A stretch of 64,000 bases of DNA from Hyperoodon ampullatus (taxonomy: Eukaryota; Chordata; Mammalia; Artiodactyla; Ziphiidae), in NCBI GenBank assembly GCA_949752795.1, contig OX457057.1, positions 101,025,513 through 101,089,512 of the forward strand, in the 5' to 3' direction. The notes beneath the pieces were generated by a model. It was not told the DNA's origin and made no database searches. It worked only from the letters and a program-made list of their open reading frames with translations. Of this stretch, positions 34,110 to 46,000 are shown piece by piece; positions within the stretch are counted from its first letter, which is position 1; every line of letters starts with the position of its first letter. The position numbers were made by a program, and so were the translations under genes.

Positions 34110-34370
34110 AACCTTTATCGAGTACCCACTCTGTTCCAGATTTGGTGCAAAGCATTTAGTGTAAATTGCCTTGCATGGTGGTTAAGAGGTAGACTTGATG
34201 CCTCATAGCTCTGCTACATCATTCAGTCCTCCAAACATTCACATTTTACATATGAAACAGCTGAGACCCATATAGGGTAAGTTGCCCAAGGCCACATAAC
34301 TAGTAATGGCAGAGATAGCTCAAGTCCAAGCCCCTCTGATGCTGAAGCCTATGCCCTTTCCACTACAAAG
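34110..34370 (-). repeat. MIR SINE relic, reverse
   Basis: The text 'acatatgaaacagctgagac', 'agttgcccaaggccacataa' and 'actagtaatggcagag' is the reverse of the MIR core. Confidence 0.8.
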
Positions 34371-34377
34371 AAGAGCC

Positions 34378-34545
34378 TAGTGGTTAAGAGAAGAGCTTGG
34401 GCTTTGTGGTCCACACCTTCTGGTGATGAGATCTTCAGTGAGTTGTTTAACCTTCTCAGTAGTAGTTTCTGTTTCTCAAAATTGTGGACCCCACCTCCTA
34501 AAACTATTGTGCACATAAAAAAGCACAATACCTGGTAGTAACATA
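34378..34545 (+). repeat. MIR SINE relic
   Basis: A diverged MIR: 'tagtggttaagagaagagct' and, farther on, 'gcacaatacctggtag'. It abuts another MIR in opposite orientation. Confidence 0.6.
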
Positions 34546-35231
34546 CGAAGTGACCACGTATGTTAATTATGTTTATTATGCCACTGAGTTGCTGAGGTCT
34601 TGGGGATGTAATGGAAAGGATGTTTGTGGAAACTCTTCTTGGCAGCAGTATAGAAGGACTGGGGTAAAAGTAGGGAAGGGGCTGTTGGAACAACCTAGAT
34701 GTGAAAGAGTGAGAATTTGGCCTAGGATGCTGGCTTTGGTAGGGGAAGAAGGAAAACAGTGAGCACACAGCAGCATGAGTAGAAATTATGAACGTGGCTG
34801 CGAGAAACTTTAGAATTATACATATTCTATGTCTTGTATTCTACTCTATAAATTATATGTATTTTTAGAATGATTATATATTTCATCAAGTATTTTAACA
34901 TTTATTTTTAAGTGCTACTCAATAAATCTCAGTAACGACAACAATTCTTACTTTATTTCATGATCCAGGCCTTGAACTTTTAGCCTATGTTACTGATGAA
35001 ATTAATATGAATTATGGATATTTTCCTAACCTATTTTCTAACCTGATGGGGTTGGGGGGATCTCTACTAATTCAGTTAAAACTTTAAAACTCATCAAATA
35101 CCATTATAACAACCATCAACCAGAAATCCACATCTGTCAAGTGGAATCATGGTATAACAAAAACTCTGTCAGACACAATATTCTTAGTCTACAAAGGTCA
35201 AGCAGGGAAAAATGATGCCCAGTTATTTGTT
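34546..35231. other. No gene recognised
   Basis: Unassigned AT-rich DNA; no exon, RNA gene or named repeat. Confidence 0.45.
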
Positions 35232-35247
35232 AAGAATTAATGGCTAG

Positions 35248-35545
35248 GGCTTCCCTGGTGGCACAGTGGTTAAGAATCTGCCTGCTAATGCCGGGGACAT
35301 GGGTTCGAGCCCTGGTCTGGGAAGATCCCACATGCCACGGAGCAACTAAGCCCGTGAGCTACAGCTACTGAGCCTGCGCGTCTGGAGCCTGTGCTCTGCA
35401 ACAAGAGAGGCCGCGACAGTGAGAGGCCCACGCACCGCGATGAAGAGTGGACCCGCTCTCTGCAACTAGAGAAAGCTCTCGCACAGAAACGAAGACCCAA
35501 TGCAGCCAAAAATAAAATAAATTAATTAATTAATTAAAAAAAAAA
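35248..35545 (+). mobile_element. CHR SINE, long form
   Basis: It runs from 'ggcttccctggtggcacagt' to an ATTA-rich plus A tail. A 16-bp TSD with one difference lies at 35,232-35,247 and 35,546-35,561. Confidence 0.92.
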
Positions 35546-35568
35546 AAGAATTGATGGCTAGCTTTTTG

Positions 35569-35808
35569 CTTTCGGCTAGAGGAGGCCAAGGTGCAGCTTT
35601 TTTCCATCATCCCGAATCTGGGTTCATCTGACACTAGACATATCCACCATGCCTCCTAAGTTTGACCCCAGTGAGATCAAAGTCTTAGACCTGAGGTGCA
35701 CTGGTGGGGAAGTTGGTGCCACATCTGCCCTGGCCCCCAAGATCAGCCCCCTGGGTCTGTCTCCAAAAATGGTTGGTAGTAACATCTCCAAGGCAACTGA
35801 TGACTGCA
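35569..35808 (+). pseudogene. RPL12: RPL12 processed pseudogene, 5' part only
   Basis: The segment starts with an RPL12-like 5' UTR ('ctttcggctagaggaggcca') and has an ATG at 35,649 followed by 53 codons closely matching ribosomal protein L12 (residues [12 protein letters not shown], then [15 protein letters not shown] and PLGLSPK). RPL12 is a 60S subunit protein of about 165 residues at the ribosomal stalk base. Homology runs without introns and ends at about codon 52, at 'aaggcaactgatgactg'; no remaining coding sequence, 3' UTR or poly-A follows. Substitutions such as a mutated LDLRC segment show it is not the gene itself. It lies only 8 bp past the duplication of the SINE upstream. Retrocopies usually lose the 5' end, so a 5'-only copy is unusual. 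Confidence 0.88.
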
Positions 35809-36104
35809 GTTTATATATCTAGGAGGAATTGAGGGGATACATATTGTTTCTCCTGAAGCAGAACAAGAGAATCATTAAAGGCTTGGCTTAAATCAGGTTG
35901 TTTTCTTCTCCTAATATGTAAACTCTCTAAATGAATTGGCTAATAATGCCTCTTTAGTAAGACTACATAAGCAATATATTATCTGGTACAAGTATGAAAA
36001 ACAATTGCTACCTGGACTAGAAGGGAAGAAAACATGTTGCATAGGGATCATTTGAAATAGGAAATCGATTCTAACCAGACCAACAGAGCCCTTTTATTAA
36101 GGGG

Positions 36105-36660
36105 TGTCTTGTGAGAGACTGAATACACAAATGGAGAATGGCCAGACCATATAAAAAAAGAACTCTGACCCACAACCTGCAGCCACCTGCCCAGGAAGCA
36201 AACCCCTTATCCACAATAAACAGCCCAGGAAGCCAACCTGCTGGAAGTCAGACTTGTAGGGAGTCAGATTGCTATCTCTAGTACCCTTCAGGAAGCTAAA
36301 TAATGACTTCTGTAACAGTCAGCCCCAAATGGCCATGACATGACTAATAACTGAGAGCTTCCCTAACTTTCGTCTCTACTTCCAACTTGGGCCCAACCAG
36401 AGAAAGCCAAATATGCCCCCCTAACCAATCACATAGAATGCCCCCTTCTAGTTGGCCTGCCTACATCTTCCCCAGGTCAACAGCCTCCAAACAGGGTATA
36501 CCTGAAGCCTTCCTTTTCCCACTACAAAACTTTCCCATTCCTCTGCCTTCCTTTGAGTCTCTGCCAAAATGCAAGTGATGGTGGCTGACTCCCTTGCAAT
36601 AGTAAGCTCAGAATAAATAGCCTTTGCTTTCTCATTTGGTTGGTTTTTATTTATTTCCAC
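36105..36660 (+). mobile_element. Probable solo LTR of an endogenous retrovirus
   Basis: The stretch starts near 'tgtcttgtgagagactgaat', contains repeated 'aggaagc' words and C-rich blocks, an AATAAA at 36,613 within 'ctcagaataaatagcctttg' and a pyrimidine-rich 'tgctttctcatttggttgg' end. This is the layout of a gammaretrovirus-like (ERV1) LTR with U3, R and U5. No viral genes are next to it. Family and exact ends are not certain. Confidence 0.5.
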
Positions 36661-38439
36661 ACTTGAGAAAATAGAAATAATGGTATGACTCTTGGTTTTA
36701 ATATTATCAACATAAGATTCTTTACCTTTTGTATCAGTAGCAATTGTGGATTGTATAAACAAAGTTAAAGACTATGTCCAAATGACTATTAGCACAGAGC
36801 AGTGTAGGTACAGGGAGGGTATAAACAAGGAATATAGAATTTGGATAAAAAGTAGCCACATGGGAAGAAGTGGCAATAAATGATTCTCTTTCCAACCATA
36901 TTTCTCTTTTTCCCTTGAGAACAAGTTGCTTATGTATCACTGTTAGTCACGAAAAGGTGCATTACCATTGTTTCATTGACCGTTCCCTCCTCCCTCTACT
37001 TCTTTTGGTTCCTGGTGTTGCCTTCTTTTCTTCAGCCAGCTTGATAGAAGCCTTTTGCTTAGGGCAAAGTGAGCTGATTTTTCATCACATACTTCAGTAG
37101 TCTGCGGGACCAGCTACATAATTTGTGGGGCTTAGTGAAACATGAAAACGCGTGGTACCTGGTTCAAAAAGTATTAAGAATTTCTAGACAGTGATGGGAC
37201 AGAGCATGAAACCAAGCACGAGGCCCTACTGAATGCAGAGCCTTGTGTGACCACACAGGTCGCACGGCTGCCCAGGAAGCCAGCCCTGCTACGCCCAAAG
37301 GTAAACACATTTTAGGAAACATTCTCCCCCTTTCTCTGCTTAATTTTCTCTTTGACTTGCCAAGGGAATAACCTCTGAAAAATGCCACCCGTTTTATAAC
37401 AATAAAACAGAAAGCAAATGAGCAGAACTTTTCCCTTGACCTTTCTATCCCATTAACCCTGGTTAGTATTTTGGAGGGCCTCTGCTCCTAGGGAAGAGAG
37501 ACTGTCTCTACACTCTCTCTGATCTGCACTTGCTGCACTTTGCCCACCCTTGAGACCTGAGATCCTAAAACCTAAGCACCTGGGACCTTCCAGTGGGCTT
37601 CCAAGAGGCTGAAAGGCTGCATAAAGGCAAGGCTGATACCTTCTTTTCCAGAAAAAGCAGAAATCTGTCAGCGATAGATAAAAATTAGATACTGGACACT
37701 TGTAAACTGGATTAAATGAATCATTAGATAGCCTGCTATTTGCCAAAAATAATAAAAACACACATTGAATAGCAAGTGGCCATGAATATTTAACCACCCC
37801 ATTCCTTTTTTAATGTACCGTATAGTGTAGATGTTATGATGTCCAATGAAGAAGGAACACTGAGAAAGCACTGCAGACAAAAAGGGGATTCTCGGTTTCT
37901 TTTTACTGTCAACAGTCAGCTATTTTATTTAATTTGAAAAAAAATGAACCTTTATTGTCTCATGATTTCAAAATACCAGTCTTCAGCAACTGAGACCAGA
38001 TGATGCCTGTAAACATTATTATCAAACAGAAAATCCATTATTCATCCTCCTCCAGAAAATTTATTGGCATGAAGTTTAGGGTGGATAATTTCAGAGAACA
38101 CCTGAAAGCTTTTCAGAACAGGAGTTAACTAGGACTACATTCTATAAAACTAAATTAAAATGTTATGTTAAATTACATAACATGTAAAACCCAAGCACCC
38201 TTGAACTCCAACCTGACTTTTCTACCATCATAAACCTTGAGATTCATGAGATTTGTGATCTAACAAAGTTAGGTCATTTTTGGACTTATCTTATCTTTGT
38301 TTAGGATCTCAGGCCATTGGAGACTAAGGCACTCATAGGACAAGACACCATGTCTGGTTATGCTTTCTTTAGTCACATGTTCACACATTCATCCAAAACC
38401 AAGTTCAAGTCCTTCTGCAATGCATTTAAGGGAACTAGC
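36661..38439. other. No gene recognised; one possible old repeat
   Basis: No exon is visible. The part at 37,095-37,290, with 'gggaccagctacataatttg' and 'gtgaccacacaggtcgcacg', resembles an old mammalian interspersed repeat that I cannot name. Confidence 0.4.
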
Positions 38440-38645
38440 GTAGCAGAAGGACTAAGGATGTGCTTTCAGACTTCGGTTTGAATCCTGATGCTGTCACCAG
38501 CCAGTCTTATGACCTTGAAAACAATCACATAATCTGTCTAAGCCTCAGTTTTCTCCTCTATAAAGCTGCGAAGTAGTAGGATTGTTGGAAGCATTCAATA
38601 AGATAAATAAAGGGCCCGGCATAGAGTGGGTAGCAATAAGAGTCA
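38440..38645 (+). repeat. MIR SINE relic
   Basis: The landmarks are 'cggtttgaatcctgatgctg', 'aagcctcagttttctcctct' and 'gggcccggcatagagtgg', in MIR order. Confidence 0.82.
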
Positions 38646-39110
38646 CTCACCTTTCCTGGCCCTCTCCACCCCAAATCTCATTCCACTTCATTTTTCCATG
38701 ACATGACCCTCCACTTCAGCCAGTCTGTCCATTACTCACTCACCATCTCCTGGACACTGTCACGCAATTCCCCCTTTTCTTAAATGTCCAGAGTGCCCTC
38801 CCTGGCTCTCCTCCCCTAGCTAAATCCTACTCATTCTTGAAGATCCAGCCCAAGCCCCACTGCTTCTCTATAGCCCTCCCAGGACCATTCCCCCATGTAT
38901 TCCTGAAGCACTATCGTCTGTGTCATAGAGTCAGTAGTCCACTCTGTTATTAAACCTTTCATTCTTGTTTTATCTCCCCAAAGGTGCTCTAAGCTGCTTG
39001 GGGGCAGGGATGGGCCCTTCCTTCCCTTGTATCCCCCACAGAGATGATTACCGTGTGACATCCATAACAAGTGCTCAATAATTACACGCTGAGTATATAA
39101 ATGAATGCTG
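38646..39110 (+). mobile_element. L2 LINE 3' fragment
   Basis: L2 landmarks: 'tgaagatccagcccaagccc', 'tgctctaagctgcttggggg' and 'aacaagtgctcaataattac'. Ancient and non-coding. Confidence 0.75.
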
Positions 39111-40597
39111 TATCATATTGCATTTTGTTAAATTATACATGGATGCCTGGGGGTTGAAATGTGAGAAAATGACACTATTTCTCCTCCTTCTGATGCATAC
39201 TGCTTTTTAAAGTATTATCTGTCCAAGTTTTTTTTTTTTACATATGGTATTTCTTCTCCAATATTTCAATACACCACTTAAAATTTGGCCTGAAAGAAAG
39301 TATTAAAGTGTGTGTGTTTCAAATGGAAGAAAAAAGCACCAGCTATGACTAATGTCTTCAATTTATAGTGTATCCAATTTGGAGAAGACCATGCTTTTTC
39401 ATAAGGTTGCATAACTACTAACAAAAACATTCTCAGCCACAGGATGTGTTTTGGAAGAATTTAGCCCTGCGTTAGACTAGGAGAAATGTAAAAATTCAAG
39501 AGCACAGCTTTCCTTGACACACATCTTACTCTACATAGAGAAGGCACTCAAATATTTGTCAGATTGAATAGTCTGTCCTTATAGAATATTTGATAGTGGA
39601 CAGAAAGTAGATTGGGACATTTTTGATAAAAATGGTTTATTCTAATTCTAGATATTGCATTCTTGTTAATTATGTAGGTATTGCCAACTATTGAGTATTA
39701 GCATCAAGAATTGTTAAAGGGATTGAGTGAGAGATGACATGTATTTCTACTTGCACTGTTTTGGATTAAATAATCAAAACAAAGAGGCCTGTATATTACC
39801 CACCTCTTAACACTTGTTACCACCCTTCAGAGGTGGAATAATAGTGAAAAGTTATCCAACTGAATCATGAATTCTAGAACCCCAGTTAACCTGTTGACTG
39901 CAGACAGGCTGGAAGTAAGGCCCAAAGGTGGGTAATAGGTTGCATTGGTGAATATCTCTAGTTTACACTATACTTTGGCAGTCTTTTCTACTTTCACATG
40001 TGGGAATATAAAGTCTGGGCCAAACCAAGTTGTTGTATGAGTTTAACTTAAGAATGAACCAAATATATCCTCTTTAAAATACATGAAAATAATCCTCTTT
40101 AAAATACACAAAAATAACCCTCTTTAAAATTTAGTAACTCTAATATATCAATAGTCCAACAGAAAAGTGTAAACTCTTGGTTGTACAATTCAATTTTTTA
40201 TTTTTAAATGTGTACAAAAAATGTCAAAAATCAACAATGTCTGACCCTTTTGTCTATGTCAACCTAATAAGAGCAGATTTTAAATTCTAAACTCTTATTT
40301 TCTGTCTTACCTTGAGGATTCATTTTGCTGAAATAGATGTGAGAATTAAGATTTATAAAACAGAATTTTGAATCAATCAAAAAAAAATGTTTTTAAGGAC
40401 AGGAATGAATTCTGACATTTTAATTACAAGCTCAGTGGAAAGTCTGGTGGTGGAATGTGAGTTCTGAAGATTATTATTATGTTGTCATTATGAATTAATG
40501 ACTATAAAATAAATCAGTTTTGAGTGGTAATGGCAAATTACAGAGAAAAACTTATGGAACTGCTTTTTATTTCCTGATGTACCTAGAGTATTCATCA
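39111..40597. other. No gene recognised
   Basis: AT-rich unassigned DNA directly upstream of the full-length L1. It contains a small tandem repeat (listed separately). Confidence 0.5.
40067..40130. repeat. 25-bp tandem repeat, 2.6 copies
   Basis: Three copies of the word 'cctctttaaaat' occur every 25 bp, at 40,067-40,091, 40,092-40,116 and 40,117-40,130 (partial), with one to four differences between copies. Confidence 0.85.
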
Positions 40598-40612
40598 TAA
40601 TTTACATGATTA
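40598..40612. repeat. Target-site duplication, left copy
   Basis: The 15-bp sequence taatttacatgatta occurs here and again, unchanged, at 47,596-47,610. It brackets the whole L1 with both 3' UTR copies and the extra 3' sequence. Confidence 0.92.
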
Positions 40613-42097
40613 GACTTCCGGGTAAGATGGCGTAAGAGTAAGACGCGGAGATCACCTTCCTCCCCACGGATACACCAGAAATACAGCTACACGTGGAACA
40701 ACTCCTACAGAACACCTACTGAACGCTGGCAGAAGACCCCAGACCTCACAAAAGGCAAGAAACTCCCCACATACCTGGGTAGGGCAAAGCGGAGAGATTC
40801 CCGCACAGAGGAGCGGTGCCGAGCGGCACTCACCAGCCCGAGAGGCTTGTCTGCTCGCCCGCCGGGGCGGGCGGCGCTGGAAGCTGAGGCTCGGGCTTCG
40901 GTCAGAGCGCAGGGAGAGGGCTGGGGCTGGCGGCGAGAACTCAGCCTGAGGGGGGCTAGTGTGCCACAGCTAGCCGGAAGGGAGTCCGGGAAAACTCTGG
41001 AGCTGCCGAAGAGGCAAGAGACTTTTTCTTCCCTCTTGGTTTCCTGGTGCGCGAGGAGAGGGGATTAAGAGCGCTGCTTAAAGGGGCTCCACAGACGGGC
41101 GCGAGTCACGACTGAAAGCGCGGAGCCCAGTGACGGGCGTGGGACGCTGGGGCTGCTGCTGCCGCCGCCAAGAAGCCTGTGTGCGAGCGCAGGTCACTGT
41201 CCACACCGCCCTTCCGGGAGCCTGTGCAACCCGCCACTGCCGGGGTCCCGGGATCCAGGGGCGGCTTCCCTGGGAGAACGCACGGCGCGCCTCGGGCTGG
41301 TGCAACGTCACGCCGACCTCTGCCGCTGCAGGCTCGCCCCGCACTCCGTGCCCCTCCCTCCCGCCCGGCCTGAGTGAGCCAGAGTCCCCGAAGAGGCTGC
41401 TCCTTTAACCCTGTCCTGTCTGAGCGAAGAACAGACGCCCTCCGGCGACCTACACGCAGAGGCGGGGCCAAATCCAAAGCTGAGACCCAGGAGCTGTGAG
41501 AACAAAGAAGAGAAAGGGAAACCTCTCCCAGCAGCCTCAGAAGCAGCGGATTAAAGCTCCACAATCAACTTGATGTACCCTGCATCTGTGGAATACATGA
41601 ATAGACAACAAATCATCCCAAATTGAGGAGCCAGGAGTCAGTGCTGTGCCTCTGAGGTGGGAGAGCCAACCTCAGGACACTGGTCCACAAGAGACCTCCC
41701 AGCTCCACATAATATCAAACGGCGAAAATCTTCCAGAGATCTCCATCTCAACACCAGCACCCAGCTTCACTCAACGACCAGCAAGCTACAGTGCTGGACA
41801 CCCTATGCCAAACAACTAGCAAGACAGGAACACAACGCCACCCATTAGCAGAGAGGTGGCCTAAAATCATAAAAAGTCCGCAGACACCCCAAAACACACC
41901 ACCAGACGTGGACCTGCCCACCAGAAAGACAAGATCCAGCCTCATCCACCAGAACACAGGCACTAGTCCCCTCCACCAGGAAGCCTACACAACCCACTAA
42001 ACCAACCTTAGCCACTGGGGACAGACACCAAAAACAATGGGAACTACGAACCTGCAGCCTGCAAAAAGGAGACCCCAAACACAGTAACATAAGCAAA
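40613..42097 (+). promoter_or_regulatory. L1 5' UTR / internal promoter
   Basis: It begins 'gacttccgggtaagatggcg'. The word AAGATGGCG at 40,624-40,632 fits a YY1 site, which in human L1 positions transcription start; here this is inference. A CpG-rich block lies at about 40,800-41,480, in sharp contrast to the AT-rich surroundings, and is the likely methylated promoter region. The open frames on both strands here are by-products of the GC content. Confidence 0.85.
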
Positions 42098-42997
42098 ATG
42101 CGAAGACAGAAAATCACACAGCAGGAGAAGGAGCAAGGTAAGAACCCACCAGACCTAACAAATGAAGAGGTAATAGGCAGTCTACCTGAAAAAGAATCCA
42201 GAATAATGATGGTAAAGATGATCCAAGATTCTATTTCCCAGATCCAAAATCTTGGAAATAGAATAGACAAAATGCAAGAAACAGTTAACAAGGACCTAGA
42301 AGAACTAAAGATGAATCAAGCATCGATTAAAAACACAATAAATGAAATAAAAAATACTCTAGATGGGATCAATAGCAGAATAACTGAGGCAGAAGAACGG
42401 ATAAGTGAGGTGGAAGATAAAATAGTGGAAATAACTGCTGCAGAGCAAAATAAAGAAAAAAGAATGAAAAGAACAGAGGACAGTCTCAGAGACCTCTGGG
42501 ACAACATTAAACGCACCAACATTCGAATTATAGGGGTTCCAGAAGAAGAAGAGAAAAAGAAAGGGACTGAGAAAATATTTGAAGAGATTATAGTTGAAAA
42601 CTTCCCTAATATGGGAAAGGAAATAGTTAATCAAGTCCAGGAGGCACAGAGAGTCCCATACAGAATAAATCCAAGGAGAAATACGCCAAGACACATATTA
42701 ATCAAACTGTCAAAAATTAAACACAAAGAAATCATATTAAAAGCAGCAAGGCAAAAACAACAAGTAACACACAAGGGAATCCCCATCAGGATAACAGCTG
42801 ATCTCTCAGCAGAAACTCTACAAGCCAGAAGGGAGTGGCAGGACATAATTAAAGTGATGAAGGAGAAAAACCTGCAACCAAGACTACTCTACCCAGCAAG
42901 GATCTCATTCAGATTTGATGGAGAAATTAAAACGTTTACAGACAAGCAAAAGCTGAGAGAGTTCAGCCCACCAAACCAGCTTTACAACAAATGCTAA
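42098..42997 (+). CDS. L1 ORF1 protein (RNA-binding chaperone)
   Basis: The 299-residue frame is complete from MRRQKITQQEKEQG to a stop. In the family, ORF1p forms trimers that coat L1 RNA in cytoplasmic particles and act as a nucleic-acid chaperone. Visible parts are a charged N terminus (1-40), a heptad-rich coiled coil (about 43-130, with NLGNRIDKMQ and ISEVEDKIVE), an RRM-like domain beginning NIRIIGVPEEEE (about 141-235) and a basic C-terminal domain (about 236-290, with REWQDIIKVMKEKNLQPRLLYPARISF). The length is near that of other mammalian ORF1p, such as the human protein of 338. No stop or frameshift is seen, so it could be functional. The start was chosen as the first ATG with homology, just after the 5' UTR. 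Confidence 0.92.
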   Translation: MRRQKITQQEKEQGKNPPDLTNEEVIGSLPEKESRIMMVKMIQDSISQIQNLGNRIDKMQETVNKDLEELKMNQASIKNTINEIKNTLDGINSRITEAEERISEVEDKIVEITAAEQNKEKRMKRTEDSLRDLWDNIKRTNIRIIGVPEEEEKKKGTEKIFEEIIVENFPNMGKEIVNQVQEAQRVPYRINPRRNTPRHILIKLSKIKHKEIILKAARQKQQVTHKGIPIRITADLSAETLQARREWQDIIKVMKEKNLQPRLLYPARISFRFDGEIKTFTDKQKLREFSPPNQLYNKC

Positions 42998-43069
42998 AGG
43001 AACTTCTCTAGGTAAGAAACACAAGAGAAGGAAAAGACCTACAATAACGAACCCAAAACAATTAAGAAA

Positions 43070-46000
43070 ATGGGAATAGGAACATACATATCAATAATTA
43101 CCTTAAATGTAAATGGACTAAATGCTCCCACCAAAAGACACAGAGTGGCTGAATGGATACAAAAACAAGACCCATATATATGCTGTCTACAAGAGACCCA
43201 CTTCAGACCTAGAGACACATACAGACTGAAAGTAAGGGGATGGAAAAAGATATTCCATGCAAATGGAAACCAAAAGAAAGCTGGAGTAGCAATTCTCATA
43301 TCAGACAAAATAGACTTTAAAATAAAGACTACTAGAAGAGACAAAGAAGGACACTACATAATGATCAAGGGGTCGATCCAAGAAGAAGATATAACAATTG
43401 TAAATATTTATGCACCAAACATAGGAGCACCTCAATACATAAGGCAAATACTAACAGCCATAAAAGGAGAAATCGACAGTAACACAATCATAGTAGGGGA
43501 CTTTAACACCCCACTTTCACCAATGGACAGATCATCCAAAATGAAAATAAATAAGGAAACACAAGCTTTAAATGATACATTAAACAAGATGGACTTAATT
43601 GATATTTATAGGACATTCCATCCAAAAACAACAGAATACACATTTTTCTCAAGTGCTCATGGAACATTCTCCAGGATAGATCATATCTTGGGTCACAAAT
43701 CAAGCCTTGGTAAATTTAAGAAAATTGAAATTGTATCAAGTATCTTTTCCGACCACAATGCTATGAGACTAGATATCAATTACACGAAAAGAGTTGTAAA
43801 AAATACAAACACATGGAGGCTAAACAATACACTACTTAATAACGAAGTGATCACTGAAGAAATCAAAGAGGAAATTAAAAAATACCTAGAAACAAATGAC
43901 GATGGAGACACGACCACCCAAAACCTATGGGATGCAGCAAAAGCAGCTCTAAGAGGGAAGTTTATAGCAATACAATCCCACCTTAAGAAACAGGAAACAT
44001 CTCGAATAAACAACCTAACCTTGCACCTAAAGCAATTAGAGAAAGAAGAACAAAAACATCCCAAAGTTAGCAGAAGGAAAGAAATCATAAAAATCAGATC
44101 AGAAATAAATGAAAAAGAAATGAAGGAAACGATAGCAAAGATCAATAAAACTAAAAGCTGGTTCTTTGAGAAGATAAACAAAATTGATAAACCATTAGCC
44201 AGACTCATCAAGAAAAAAAGGGAGAAGACTCAAATCAATAGAATTAGAAATGAAAAAGGAGAAGTAACAACTGACACTGCAGAAATACAAAAGATCATGA
44301 GAGATTACTATAAGCAACTCTATGCCAATAAAATGGACAACCTGGAAGAAATGGACAAATTCTTAGAAATGCACAACCTGCCAAGACTGAATCAGGAAGA
44401 AATAGAAAATATGAATAGACCAATCACAAGCACTGAAATTGAAACTGTGATAAAAAATCTTCGAACAAACAAAAGCCCAGGACCAGATGGCTTCACAGGC
44501 GAATTCTATCAAGCATTTAGAGAAGAGCTAACACCTATGCTTCTCAAACTCTTCCAAAATATAGCAGAGGGAGGAACACTCCCAAACTCATTCTACGAGG
44601 CCACCATCACCTTGATACCAAAACCAGACAAGGATGTCACGAAGAAAGAAAACTACAGGCCAATATCACTGATGAACATAGATGCAAAAATCCTCAACAA
44701 AATACTAGCAAACAGAATCCAGCAGCACATTAAAAGGATCATACACCATGATCAAGTGGGGTTTATTCCAGGAATGCAAGGATTCTTCAATATACGCAAA
44801 TCAATCAACGTGATACACCATATTAACAAATTGAAGGAGAAAAACCATATGATCATCTCAATAGATGCAGAGAAAGCTTTCGACAAAATTCAACACCCAT
44901 TTATGATAAAAACCCTGCAGAAAGTAGGCATAGAGGGAACTTTCCTCAACATAATAAAGGCCATATATGACAAACCCACAGCCAGCATCGTCCTCAATGG
45001 TGAAAAACTGAAACCATTTCCACTAAGATCAGGAACAAGACAAGGTTGCCCACTCTCACCACTCTTATTCAACATAGTTTTGGAAGTTTTAGCCACAGCA
45101 ATCAGAGAAGAAAAGGAAATTAAAGGAATCCAAATCGGAAAAGAAGAAGTAAAGCTGTCACTGTTTGCAGATGACATGATACTATACATAGAGAATCCTA
45201 AAGATGCTACCAGAAAACTACTAGAGCTAATCAATGAATTTGTTAAAGTTGCAGGATACAAAATTAATGCACAGAAATCTCTGACATTCCTATATACTAA
45301 TGATGAAAAATCTGAAAGTGAAATCAAGGAAACACTCCCATTTACTATTGCAACAAAAAGAATAAAATATCTAGGAATAAACCTACCTAAGGAGACAAAA
45401 GACCTGTATGCAGAAAATTATAAGACACTGATGAAAGAAATTAAAGCTGATACAAATAGATGGAGAGATGTACCATGTTCTTGGATTGGAAGAATCAACA
45501 TTGTGAAAATGACTCTACTACCCAAAGCAATCTACAGATTCAATGCAATCCCTATCAAACTACCACTGGCATTTTTCACAGAACTAGAGCAAAAAATTTC
45601 ACAATTTGTATGGAAACACAAAAGACCCCGAATAGCCAAAGCAATCTTGAGAACGAAAAATGGAGCTGGAGGAATCAGGCTCCCTGACTTCAGACTATAC
45701 TACAAAGCTACAGTAATCAAGACAGTGTGGTACTGGCACAAAAACAGAAAGATAGATCAATGGAACAGGATAGAAAGCCCAGAGATAAACCCACGGACAT
45801 ATGGTCACCTTATCTTTGATAAAGGAGGCAGGAATTTACAGTGGAGAAAGGACAGTCTCTTCAATAAGTGGTGCTGGGAAAACTGGACAGGGACATGTAA
45901 AAGTATGAGATTAGATCACTCCCTAACACCATACACAAAAATAAGCTCAAAATGGATTAAAGACCAAAATGTAAAGCCAGACACTATCAAACTCTTAGAG

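Noticed and set aside
34349..34768. 139-codon minus-strand frame
   Set aside because: It runs through two MIR relics in opposite directions and unassigned DNA, and shows no domain.
41106..41564. 152-codon minus-strand frame in GC-rich DNA
   Set aside because: It lies antisense to the L1 5' UTR. High GC reduces stops and opens frames on both strands; no domain is seen.
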